From NCBI RefSeq assembly GCF_000701665.1, contig NZ_JNJN01000016.1, forward strand, positions 1 through 48,800: a DNA stretch of 48,800 nucleotides, given 5' to 3'. The position numbers were made by a program, and so were the translations under genes. This document shows, in pieces, positions 42,316 through 48,800 of this stretch; positions within the stretch are counted from its first letter, which is position 1, and each line of letters starts with the position of its first letter. The notes below the pieces were generated by a model. That model ran no database searches, had not been told where the DNA came from, and was given only the letters and a program-made list of their open reading frames with translations. The DNA is from Agathobaculum desmolans ATCC 43058 (lineage in GTDB: Bacteria; Bacillota; Clostridia; Oscillospirales; Butyricicoccaceae).

Positions 42316-43254
42316 ATGGTAGAGTTTTATAAGACGGTCGACGGCCGTGTGACTGAGATCAGTGAATTTGCAGAGGGCTGCTGGGTCAATATGGTGCATC
42401 CCAGTTCGGATGAGCTGGAGACGATCGCACGGGCGGCACGTGTAGAGGAAGAATTTGTTCGGGCAGCGCTTGACCCGGAGGAAAGCTCCCGTATTGAAAC
42501 CGAGGATGATCAGCTGCTGATGATTGTGGACATCCCGATGGTGGAAAAAAACTCGGTGGAAGATGGCGGGCAGATGTTCAGCACACTGCCGATGGGCATT
42601 ATCGTAGGACAGAACGCTGTTATTACGGTGTGTCTGGAGGACAGCATTATCCTGCGTTCGATTGCGGAGGGAGCAGTTAAAGGTGTGCATACGGCGCTGC
42701 GAACCCGTTTTGTGTTTCAGATTCTGCTGCGTGTAGCGGGACGGTTTTTGAAAAACCTGCGTATGATTGAGCGGGACTTTACACGGATCGAAAAGCGGCT
42801 GTATGATTCTCTCAAGAACGAAGAACTGATCCAACTGCTGGGACTGAGCAAATCGCTGGTTTACTTTTCCGCATCGCTCAAAGGCAATGAAGTGACGATG
42901 GAAAAGGTGCTGCGCGGACGTGTGCTCAAGCTGTATGAGGATGACCGCGATATTCTGGAGGATGCGCTGATCGAGATCAGGCAGGCGATCGAGATGGCGG
43001 GTATTTATTCGAGCATCTTGTCCGGCACCATGGATGCCTATGCGTCGGTCGTATCTAACAACCTAAACATTATCATGAAGGTGCTCACGGTATTGACCAT
43101 CATCATGACCATTCCGAATATCATCTTTGGTTTTTATGGAATGAATATCGAGGGCGGGATCCCGGGACAGTGGTTCTGGTGGGTACCGTTGATTATTTCG
43201 GCCTGTGCCTGCTTCTTTGCATGGTATATGCTGAAAAAGAAAAATCTGGACTGA
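42316..43254 (+). CDS. corA: CorA-family magnesium/divalent cation transporter
   Basis: A 312-residue pentameric channel protein. A large cytoplasmic N-domain (residues 1-245) with a long stalk helix is followed by two C-terminal membrane helices (about 250-270 and 285-305). The selectivity motif YGMN is seen between them (FGFYGMNIEGG). Mg2+ is the usual substrate; Co2+ or Ni2+ are possible. The end KKKNLD is the basic CorA tail. It is monocistronic, between the ftsZ terminator and its own terminator, with a structured leader. Confidence 0.94.
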   Translation: MVEFYKTVDGRVTEISEFAEGCWVNMVHPSSDELETIARAARVEEEFVRAALDPEESSRIETEDDQLLMIVDIPMVEKNSVEDGGQMFSTLPMGIIVGQNAVITVCLEDSIILRSIAEGAVKGVHTALRTRFVFQILLRVAGRFLKNLRMIERDFTRIEKRLYDSLKNEELIQLLGLSKSLVYFSASLKGNEVTMEKVLRGRVLKLYEDDRDILEDALIEIRQAIEMAGIYSSILSGTMDAYASVVSNNLNIIMKVLTVLTIIMTIPNIIFGFYGMNIEGGIPGQWFWWVPLIISACACFFAWYMLKKKNLD

Positions 43255-43281
43255 AAAAGCGCCGCGTTTACGGCGCTTTTT
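43254..43281. terminator. Terminator of corA
   Basis: AAAAAGCGCCG/CGGCGCTTTTT with a 6-nt loop, directly at the stop codon. Confidence 0.88.
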
Positions 43282-43749
43282 CCATCTTGCCCAAGGGGAA
43301 AAACACGCGAGACTGAAGAACAGTGTGAAAGCCACCGGCAAAAGCACGGAGAAAAGTTCAGGGGACGCTGTGCAGCGTCCCTTGTGACTACTTATTAAGC
43401 GTTTTGTTTTTCGGCAGGTTGCATTTTGCCGGATACAGGCGGAAGGACATGTGAAAAGGTCAGGCATATTCCCATCTTACGCAAATAGATACGGTTATAT
43501 ATGCGTGGCCTTGCGGATGACCATATGGTTCAGATTGTGCCGGATGCCCTAGTTATGGCGCATGGTTCATGCGCTAAGTCGAAAATTAAGGATTTCCTTC
43601 GGATTTATTTGATTATTCATGCTATAATGCAGCATGGATAACGCAGAAGTGTGACAAAAAACAGTGATGAAAATAAAAGAAAAAAACCGGGTTTTTTCGT
43701 GAAAACAGAGAAAATTGTAAATGAAAGGTGAATGAACAATGAAAAGTTA
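43282..43749. other. Gene-poor stretch of about 470 nt
   Basis: No ORF with ribosome binding site and coding look is seen on either strand. It holds a perfect GGGACGCTG/CAGCGTCCC hairpin (43362-43381), an extended -10 TGCTATAAT (TATAAT at 43623-43628) without a clear -35, and AAAAAACC/GGTTTTTT (about 43681-43699) further on. The last two could bound a short RNA of about 70 nt, but this is speculative. It is more AT-rich towards its right end. Confidence 0.4.
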
Positions 43750-43777
43750 TTGCATAAAACAGGAATAGTGCTATGAT
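43750..43777 (+). promoter_or_regulatory. Promoter of the glycosyltransferase gene
   Basis: TTGCAT (43750-43755) and TATGAT (43772-43777), 16-bp spacer, 61 bp before the start codon. Confidence 0.55.
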
Positions 43778-43838
43778 AGTACAGGGCTGAATTAAAAGGA
43801 ACTGTTTGGTACAGTGAGGGAAGAGAAGAGGGTATGCA

Positions 43839-45122
43839 ATGCTTCGTTTTTTAGAGAGCTTACAATTTGTACTGTTTATCTTTTTTACGGCGGCCTACTC
43901 CTATCAGATTTTTTACTTGATTGTAGGCATGGTAGCAAAAGCACGGCATGGCCGACAGGATGCGGCACTGCACCGTTACGCAGTGGTGATTGCCGCCCGC
44001 AACGAATCGGCGGTGATCAGCAATCTGATTGGCTGTTTGAAAAAACAGGATTATCCGGCAGAACTGCTTGATATCTTTGTAATTGCGGATAACTGTACGG
44101 ATGATACGGCGGCGGTTTCGCGCCGCGCCGGTGCGATCGTATACGAGCGTTTTAATAAAGTGCAGGTCGGCAAGGGCTATGCGCTGGATTATCTGTTCCG
44201 GCATATTTTTGAAGATTACGGCGAGCAGACCTATGATGGATTCTTTGTCTTTGACGCGGACAACCGGGTTGATCCGGGATTTGTGCGCGAAATGAACAAG
44301 ATGTACGACACCGGCGAATATGCCGCCCTGACCAGCTACCGTAATTCGCAGAATTTCTGCGACAACTGGATCTCGGCAGGCTACGCCTTGTGGTTTCTGC
44401 GGGAGTCGCGTTTCCTCAACCAGCCGCGTACCAAGCTGGGCGTGAACTGCGCGGTTTCGGGTACGGGCTTTCTGGTAGCCGGTGATGTGATTCGTGAGGA
44501 GGGTGGCTGGCCGTATCATCTGCTGACGGAGGATATCGAATTTTCGATCGTCTGCGCAGCGCGCGGCCGCAAAATCGGCTATTGCAGCACGGCTGTGATT
44601 TATGATGAGCAGCCGGTCAAATTCCGCCAGTCGTGGGATCAGCGCCTGCGTTGGAGCAAGGGCTTTTATCAGGTAGATGCCAAGTATACCGGTTCGCTGC
44701 TGCGGGGCACGCTGCAGGGAGGGCGTAAGGGTTTTTCCTGCTATGATATGCTGATGACCGTGGCGCCCTGCAATTTGATTACAATCGGTGTGCTGCTGCT
44801 TTCTCTGTTTCTGTGTGTGAGCAGCCTGTCGCAGCCGGCCTTTATTACATATCGTGTCCTGCGCATGCTGGGATGGATTTTGTGGACTACGCTCAAGGGG
44901 ATCTGGTTCAGCCTGTTCCTGTTCGGTGCTTTTACGATGATTGCCGAATGGAAACAGATCGAAGGCGCGGCATGGAAAAAGGTGATGTATGTATTTACCT
45001 TCCCGCTGTTTATGCTGACCTATATTCCGATTTCGCTTGCTGCATTGGTCGGCAAGGTGGAGTGGAAGCCGATCCACCATGGCATGGCTTCCAAGGCGCA
45101 GAATGAGCGTGAAAAAGCATAA
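43839..45122 (+). CDS. Processive family 2 glycosyltransferase (membrane)
   Basis: A 427-residue membrane glycosyltransferase. A helix at residues 8-30, then the GT-A domain: VVIAARNESAVI, IADNCTDDT, the FDADNRV DxD motif, TEDIEF (catalytic Asp) and QRLRWSKG, the QxxRW motif of processive enzymes such as cellulose, hyaluronan and poly-GlcNAc synthases. Three to four helices follow (residues about 300-400). It may polymerise an exopolysaccharide or transfer to a lipid; the product is unknown. It stands alone, with a terminator behind. Confidence 0.87.
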   Translation: MLRFLESLQFVLFIFFTAAYSYQIFYLIVGMVAKARHGRQDAALHRYAVVIAARNESAVISNLIGCLKKQDYPAELLDIFVIADNCTDDTAAVSRRAGAIVYERFNKVQVGKGYALDYLFRHIFEDYGEQTYDGFFVFDADNRVDPGFVREMNKMYDTGEYAALTSYRNSQNFCDNWISAGYALWFLRESRFLNQPRTKLGVNCAVSGTGFLVAGDVIREEGGWPYHLLTEDIEFSIVCAARGRKIGYCSTAVIYDEQPVKFRQSWDQRLRWSKGFYQVDAKYTGSLLRGTLQGGRKGFSCYDMLMTVAPCNLITIGVLLLSLFLCVSSLSQPAFITYRVLRMLGWILWTTLKGIWFSLFLFGAFTMIAEWKQIEGAAWKKVMYVFTFPLFMLTYIPISLAALVGKVEWKPIHHGMASKAQNEREKA

Positions 45123-45129
45123 TATAATA

Positions 45130-45169
45130 AAAACCGTCCGTCGGAATATTCGTTCCGACGGACGGTTTT
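45130..45169. terminator. Bidirectional terminator between the glycosyltransferase and HEPN genes
   Basis: A perfect 17-bp stem (45130-45146/45153-45169), AAAACCGTCCG outward ends, 6-nt loop. It serves two convergent genes. Confidence 0.9.
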
Positions 45170-45175
45170 GCATGC

Positions 45176-45613
45176 TTACTCGATTGGGTGGGGGCGGCCG
45201 CCTTCGTATAGTTCGCGGCGGATCGCGGCAAACATACGCTCGGCCATATCCAGATAGCGCCGGATCTCCATTTCATCAATATCGAACGGCAGGTCGGTCG
45301 GATAGCGCGTTTCGATATACAGGTCATTGAGTGCTGCACTCTCGTCCAAATATTCTGAAAATACTTCAGGATCGAGGCGGATGGCCTGCCGGCACAGGTA
45401 GGTCAGGTTATGGCCGTCGAAATGGCGGCCGGTCCGGTAGAGCAGATAGCCCTTGAGCGCTTTTTCAATCGCCTGCTGGCAATGGAATGCGATGTTGTAC
45501 ACATCGCCGCCATAGGTCAGCAGCAGGCGGGCACATTGCAGGTCGCACAGGGCTTTATCCAGCCACTTATAGTAGAAATGGCTGTCGGATGCGCCTTTAC
45601 GTTTGCGGCTCAT
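45176..45613 (-). CDS. HEPN domain protein
   Basis: A 145-residue, all-helical HEPN protein. FHCQQAIEKALKGYLLY near residues 43-60 is the family signature and RHFDGH near residues 63-68 fits the RX4-6H motif that in toxic HEPN proteins cleaves RNA. It is the last gene of a four-gene operon and overlaps the upstream nucleotidyltransferase-like ORF by 17 nt. The pair matches HEPN-MNT modules, where the HEPN member is the toxin or an RNA-acting subunit and the MNT member inactivates it by AMPylation. A non-toxic binding role is possible. Confidence 0.8.
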   Translation of the reverse strand: MSRKRKGASDSHFYYKWLDKALCDLQCARLLLTYGGDVYNIAFHCQQAIEKALKGYLLYRTGRHFDGHNLTYLCRQAIRLDPEVFSEYLDESAALNDLYIETRYPTDLPFDIDEMEIRRYLDMAERMFAAIRRELYEGGRPHPIE

Positions 45614-45908
45614 AAACTACCTGACCTTTCCGGGCGATCCATGCTGCATAGGTCGTGCTGTCGGTCAGCAGACCGTCCCATTCTTCCTCGGTGTATACGT
45701 TCAGGTTGATCGGCAGTTCTGCGGATAGCGCCAGATGAAGCTGAGGGCGCAGGCGGCGGCAGTCCGTGCCATTTGGTACGATGATGCACAGGCTGAGCGC
45801 TTTGAGCTTGCCTGTGGCCATCGTGCGCTTTTCGGCAAACAGAATGATTTTGCGTGGTTGGCAGACTTGCAGAATATCAGCTACGGCCTGACGGATCAGA
45901 TCGGTCAC
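45597..45908 (-). CDS. Degenerate MNT-like nucleotidyltransferase, HEPN partner
   Basis: A 103-residue protein whose strand and helix order (RKIILFAEKRTMATGKLKALSLCIIVP, then a C-terminal INLNVYTEEEWDGLL) looks like the minimal nucleotidyltransferase fold. The GSxxxG loop is replaced by FAEKRTMATG and the DxD metal residues by SLCI, so catalysis is unlikely. It overlaps the thioesterase stop by 4 nt and the HEPN start by 17 nt, so the three are translationally coupled. It may act as a pure binding antitoxin. Assignment rests mainly on the HEPN neighbour and the fold-like pattern. Confidence 0.6.
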   Translation of the reverse strand: MTDLIRQAVADILQVCQPRKIILFAEKRTMATGKLKALSLCIIVPNGTDCRRLRPQLHLALSAELPINLNVYTEEEWDGLLTDSTTYAAWIARKGQVVYEPQT

Positions 45909-46645
45909 AGTGCGGTCACCTCCTGCGGTTCCATGGGCGACAGTGTCGCCAGCGCCTCAAAATGCGGTGTACCGTCCACTTCGCCGCGGACGTAGCGCGC
46001 ACCGTCCTGTGTGCCGCACAACAGCGAAAGCTGCTCGCCGAATGCGGTTTCAGCGGTGTAATTGACCTGTAGGGAGGAGACAAAACCCGGCTGCCGCTGT
46101 AAATCGAGTGCATCCGAAATCAATTCGACGACGCGCACATTGTTGACGTGGTTATTGATATCCAGATCGGAATACATCACGGGATGGATATGGTGCGGGC
46201 GCACGGTATCGCATGTGATTTTCGGCAGCGGCTTGAACAGCTCGCCGCGTGCGGTATGCAGATATCCTTCCGGCAGGGGAAGCAGGCTGGGACGCAGGAT
46301 ATGGTGTGTGGCGGGATCGAGTGTGACCCACATGGACTGCGCTTCGCCAACCGGCTGTTCATCGGCGAAAAACGTGAAGCAGCGATACCAGCTTACCCCG
46401 CGGATGCCCGGACACCAGGTTTCGCAGCGGATGCGCTCGTAAGGGCGCAGCGGGCGCGTCAACTGTGCGCGCATCCGGGACAGCACCCAGATGATCTGCA
46501 GTTCCTGCGGACCGAGGTGGAGCGCTTCTGCATGTACGGTAGCGGCATCCTGCATGATATACCACAAAAAGGACGGTTTTGCGATGCCGCGGTTATCAAT
46601 ATAACTGTGGTTGATTTCGTATTCACGGGACAGAAGATCGGACAC
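45905..46645 (-). CDS. Acyl-ACP thioesterase
   Basis: A 246-residue double hot-dog enzyme of the bacterial FatA/FatB-like family that frees fatty acids from acyl carrier protein. The N-terminal REYEINHSYIDNRGIAK, then WVLSRMRAQLTRPLRPYE, and the second hot-dog motif YSDLDINNHVNNVRVVE with the catalytic Asn/His/Asp set are clear. It starts with GTG, with AAAGGAGG about 10 nt upstream. It lies 24 nt after the GHL10 gene and overlaps the MNT-like gene. Confidence 0.9.
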   Translation of the reverse strand: MSDLLSREYEINHSYIDNRGIAKPSFLWYIMQDAATVHAEALHLGPQELQIIWVLSRMRAQLTRPLRPYERIRCETWCPGIRGVSWYRCFTFFADEQPVGEAQSMWVTLDPATHHILRPSLLPLPEGYLHTARGELFKPLPKITCDTVRPHHIHPVMYSDLDINNHVNNVRVVELISDALDLQRQPGFVSSLQVNYTAETAFGEQLSLLCGTQDGARYVRGEVDGTPHFEALATLSPMEPQEVTAL

Positions 46646-46669
46646 AGGGGATACGCCTCCTTTAAGCGT

Positions 46670-47941
46670 TTAATAAAACAAGCTGATAATGAAGCGGGAG
46701 ATCAGGTCAAGCATGGTGGTCTGCTTACCGATATCAGCCGGGGGCATGGCGGAATCCTGCTTTGCAGGCTGATAGTGTTCGGCAAGCATCGTATCGCCGT
46801 TCGGGATATCACATAAAGAGGTGTAGCTGAAAAACACCTCGCCCTGCACATCGATGCTGCTGTCCAGCATGGCAAGCTGACGCTTTAGCTCTGCGGTGCC
46901 GTACCAGATATCACCGGCCTCGGCCTCTGCTGCACGATATGCGCCAATGCCGATATACAGTGCTACATCGCTCATGGCGACTGCGTCCTGCCACCAGTCG
47001 AGCAGCACAGCGAAATCTGCGATTTCATAGCCGATCGGCCAATACAGTTGGGGACAGATATAGTCCACGGTGCCCTGATGGATCCAATGGAGTGAGTCGC
47101 AGTAGATTTCGCGGTAAGCAGAACGACCCTGTGTGTCGCTTCCCTTGGGGTTATCTTCCCGGTTATCCCAGATCCCGGCGGGACTGACACCGAAAGAAAT
47201 TTCCGGACGGATCGCGTGCAGTGTTTCGTCAAGTGTGGCGATCAACCGGTTCACATTGTCACGCCGCCAATCACCGATATCTTCAAAACTGCTGCCGTAG
47301 CGCGCAAACGCTTCCGCGTCGCTGAATGCCTGCCCCGGGTAAAAATAGTCATCCAGATGGATACCGTCGACTTCGTAGTTTTTAACGATCTCCGCTGCGC
47401 CGTCCACCACGAGATGCTGCACCGCGGGCAGGCCGGGGTTAAAGTAGTAGTTTTCCTCATACTGCACGGTCCATTCCGGATGGAGCTTGGCAGGGCTGTC
47501 GGCAGGCAGGGTATCCCATTCGCTCTCCCCGTTTTTGGTGATGCGGTAGGGATTGATCCATGCATGCAGCTGCAGGCCGCGGCGGTGCGCCTCCTCAACC
47601 CAATAGGCAAGGGGATCAAACGATCCATCCGGCGGCTGTCCCGGAGTGCCGCTGATATAGCGGCTCCACGGGAAGTAAGCGGAGGAATACAAAGCATCCG
47701 CCGAAGGGCGTACCTGCAGGAAGACGGCGTTCAGTCCCATGTCCCTGACATGGTCAAGGATGGTGTCGGCTTCGGCTTTCAAGGCATCCGCATCCAGTCC
47801 CGGACGGGAGGGGTAGTCAATATTATATACGCTGGATACCCATACGCCGCGCAGCCCGTCCTGTGCGGTCTGGGTCGCGCCGGCCTGCGGAAGCAGTAGG
47901 GTGAGTAGCAGCACAATAGAAAGAATACGTTTCCTCAGCAT
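46670..47941 (-). CDS. Secreted family 10-like (GHL10/DUF187) glycoside hydrolase
   Basis: A 423-residue secreted protein with signal peptide at residues 1-23 (ILSIVLLLTLLLPQAGA). The DUF187/GHL10 barrel shows LRGVWVSSVYNIDYPS, MGLNAVFLQVRPSADALY, LQLHAWINPYR, VDGIHLDDYFYPG and VDYICPQLYWPIGYE. Relatives (YngK, DigH) act on glycans, DigH cutting denuded peptidoglycan glycan strands. The C-terminal end lacks the usual extra domains and has a weak hydrophobic stretch (ISRFIISLFY). AAAGGAG is 8 nt before the ATG. It heads the operon running to the HEPN gene. Confidence 0.88.
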   Translation of the reverse strand: MLRKRILSIVLLLTLLLPQAGATQTAQDGLRGVWVSSVYNIDYPSRPGLDADALKAEADTILDHVRDMGLNAVFLQVRPSADALYSSAYFPWSRYISGTPGQPPDGSFDPLAYWVEEAHRRGLQLHAWINPYRITKNGESEWDTLPADSPAKLHPEWTVQYEENYYFNPGLPAVQHLVVDGAAEIVKNYEVDGIHLDDYFYPGQAFSDAEAFARYGSSFEDIGDWRRDNVNRLIATLDETLHAIRPEISFGVSPAGIWDNREDNPKGSDTQGRSAYREIYCDSLHWIHQGTVDYICPQLYWPIGYEIADFAVLLDWWQDAVAMSDVALYIGIGAYRAAEAEAGDIWYGTAELKRQLAMLDSSIDVQGEVFFSYTSLCDIPNGDTMLAEHYQPAKQDSAMPPADIGKQTTMLDLISRFIISLFY

Positions 47942-47979
47942 GATGATTCTCCTTTGAAACGCGCTGTTGGAATATAATT

Positions 47980-48008
47980 ATTTTACCATTGCCCCTGATA
48001 GAAAGCAA
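47980..48008 (-). promoter_or_regulatory. Promoter of the GHL10-thioesterase-MNT-HEPN operon
   Basis: On the minus strand, TTGCTT (48008-48003), 17-bp spacer and TAAAAT (47985-47980), 39 bp before the start codon. Confidence 0.6.
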
Positions 48009-48010
48009 GG

Positions 48011-48800
48011 ATGATTGACAGCGGGACGGATGGATTGTATGTAGGACTACGATATATCTACGACCGTGATGAATGGGATATCTGGTTTGCGGCAACGCCT
48101 TACGGCTCGCCGGCCTATCCCGCTAAGACACTCAAAACATGGGCGGCGGAGGAGCAGGCCGATGTGGTGTACAACCTGTGCCTGTTTAACATGACAGGCA
48201 GCGGCAACGACCGGTACGGCGTGATCCGCGGGCGCACCTTGCAGTACCTGCGCGCGAAAGACGTAGACTGCGGCTACGGCGGCACGGGCGAGAAGTTGAC
48301 CGTCAGCCCCGGCAACGTGGTTGCGGGTGTCAAGGTCGCGGTGAAAGACAACGTGGTGCGTCCGCTGGACAAGACCACGCGCCGCAGCCGCAATATGATC
48401 GGCGAGCTGGCGGACGGCAGGATCATTGTTGTACAGTCCTCGGACGGCTGCACGGAGGACGAGGTGGCGCACTACGCTACCGGACGGTACACCATCGACC
48501 TGCTGCTGGTGCAGGATGCGGGCGGTTCGACGGGCATGTACCGCGCCGGTGACGGCTATCTGTTCGCCCCGGAGCGTGAGGGGGCGAACGGCCGCCCGGT
48601 GTGCAGCGTAGTATGTATGAGAAAAAAGAACAAGGAGGGCAAACCGATGGGCAAGAAGAAGGTATTTATCGGCGTCGGTCACGGCGGCAGCGATTCCGGT
48701 GCGGTCGGCTATCTGGTGGAGAAAGATGTCAACCTCACGATGGCGCTGGCCTGCCGTGATTTCCTCGCCGCGTATGGCGTGGATGTCCGCATGAGCCGCA
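48011..48800 (+). CDS. Phage-type phosphodiester-glycosidase-like / Amidase_3 protein (incomplete at window end)
   Basis: The frame is open from 48011 to the last base (263 codons). Residues about 60-200 look like the phosphodiester glycosidase (NAGPA) family: YGVIRGRTLQYLRAKD, VKVAVKDNVVRPLDK, GELADGRIIVVQSSDG and LLVQDAGGSTGMY. From residue 213 it continues as MGKKKVFIGVGHGGSDSG, the zinc-His start of an N-acetylmuramoyl-L-alanine amidase (Amidase_3). An AAGGAGG lies 7 nt before an in-frame ATG at 48647, so the amidase could also be made separately. Such combinations occur in clostridial phage lysins. The start at 48011 is the first ATG after a stop; its binding site is weak, and a TTG at 48035 is possible. 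The rest lies outside the window. Confidence 0.65.
   Translation, partial: MIDSGTDGLYVGLRYIYDRDEWDIWFAATPYGSPAYPAKTLKTWAAEEQADVVYNLCLFNMTGSGNDRYGVIRGRTLQYLRAKDVDCGYGGTGEKLTVSPGNVVAGVKVAVKDNVVRPLDKTTRRSRNMIGELADGRIIVVQSSDGCTEDEVAHYATGRYTIDLLLVQDAGGSTGMYRAGDGYLFAPEREGANGRPVCSVVCMRKKNKEGKPMGKKKVFIGVGHGGSDSGAVGYLVEKDVNLTMALACRDFLAAYGVDVRMSR

Overview
The window reads as chromosomal DNA of a fairly GC-rich, anaerobic, spore-forming Bacillota, most likely a clostridial lineage of the Oscillospiraceae/Butyricicoccaceae type. The reasons are a class III (oxygen-sensitive) ribonucleotide reductase, formate-tetrahydrofolate ligase, sporulation genes (pdaA, ylbJ, yqfC, yqfD), a meso-DAP-type MurE, and the Firmicutes gene orders yqfC-yqfD-phoH-ybeY-dgkA-era-recO and mraZ-rsmH-ftsL-pbp-murE-murF-mraY-ftsW-murG-ftsQ-ftsZ. 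The species assignment is inference; no 16S gene lies in the window.

Layout. 1-332: tRNA-Glu(CTC), then a 5S rRNA with its own promoter and terminator. 659-3837: nrd operon behind two NrdR-type boxes, with the glycyl-radical domain of NrdD on a separate 61-residue ORF before nrdG. 3932-7493: a GyrI-like protein (+), a GNAT acetyltransferase (-) and a tsaE-tsaB-upp operon (-). 7661-10292: secreted PdaA-type deacetylase, then a more AT-rich pair encoding a secreted YiiX-like permuted papain-fold protein and a small membrane protein. 10426-16609: fhs (-), a RodA-type SEDS protein (+), and a ylbJ / Cys-rich small protein / dacF-type carboxypeptidase run (-). 16698-24651: yqfC to mutS2 cluster, interrupted before phoH by an 85-bp perfect direct repeat carrying a truncated phoH start. 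24830-28511: an HPr-like protein lacking the phosphorylatable His, then uvrC-rsmD-coaD and a coiled-coil protein. 28562-42131: operator-rich region (LexA-type box, palindromes, MraZ decamers), then the division and cell-wall (dcw) cluster up to ftsZ. 42158-48800: corA with a structured leader, a processive glycosyltransferase, an operon of GHL10 hydrolase, acyl-ACP thioesterase, degenerate MNT and HEPN protein (-), and at the right edge the start of a phage-type phosphodiester-glycosidase/amidase gene that runs off the window.

How it works together. Most of the window is housekeeping: dNTP supply, t6A tRNA modification, pyrimidine salvage, one-carbon metabolism, ribosome maturation, DNA repair and peptidoglycan synthesis with septation. 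Accessory content is small: a dispersed ~150-bp multi-hairpin repeat (two copies), the phoH-leader duplication, the YiiX pair, the HEPN-MNT pair and the terminal phage-like gene. No CRISPR array, transposase or integrase was seen. The most unusual points are the detached NrdD radical domain, the phoH leader duplication with no usual start codon at the expected N-terminus, the dispersed repeat, the corA leader and the in-frame internal start signal in the terminal gene.
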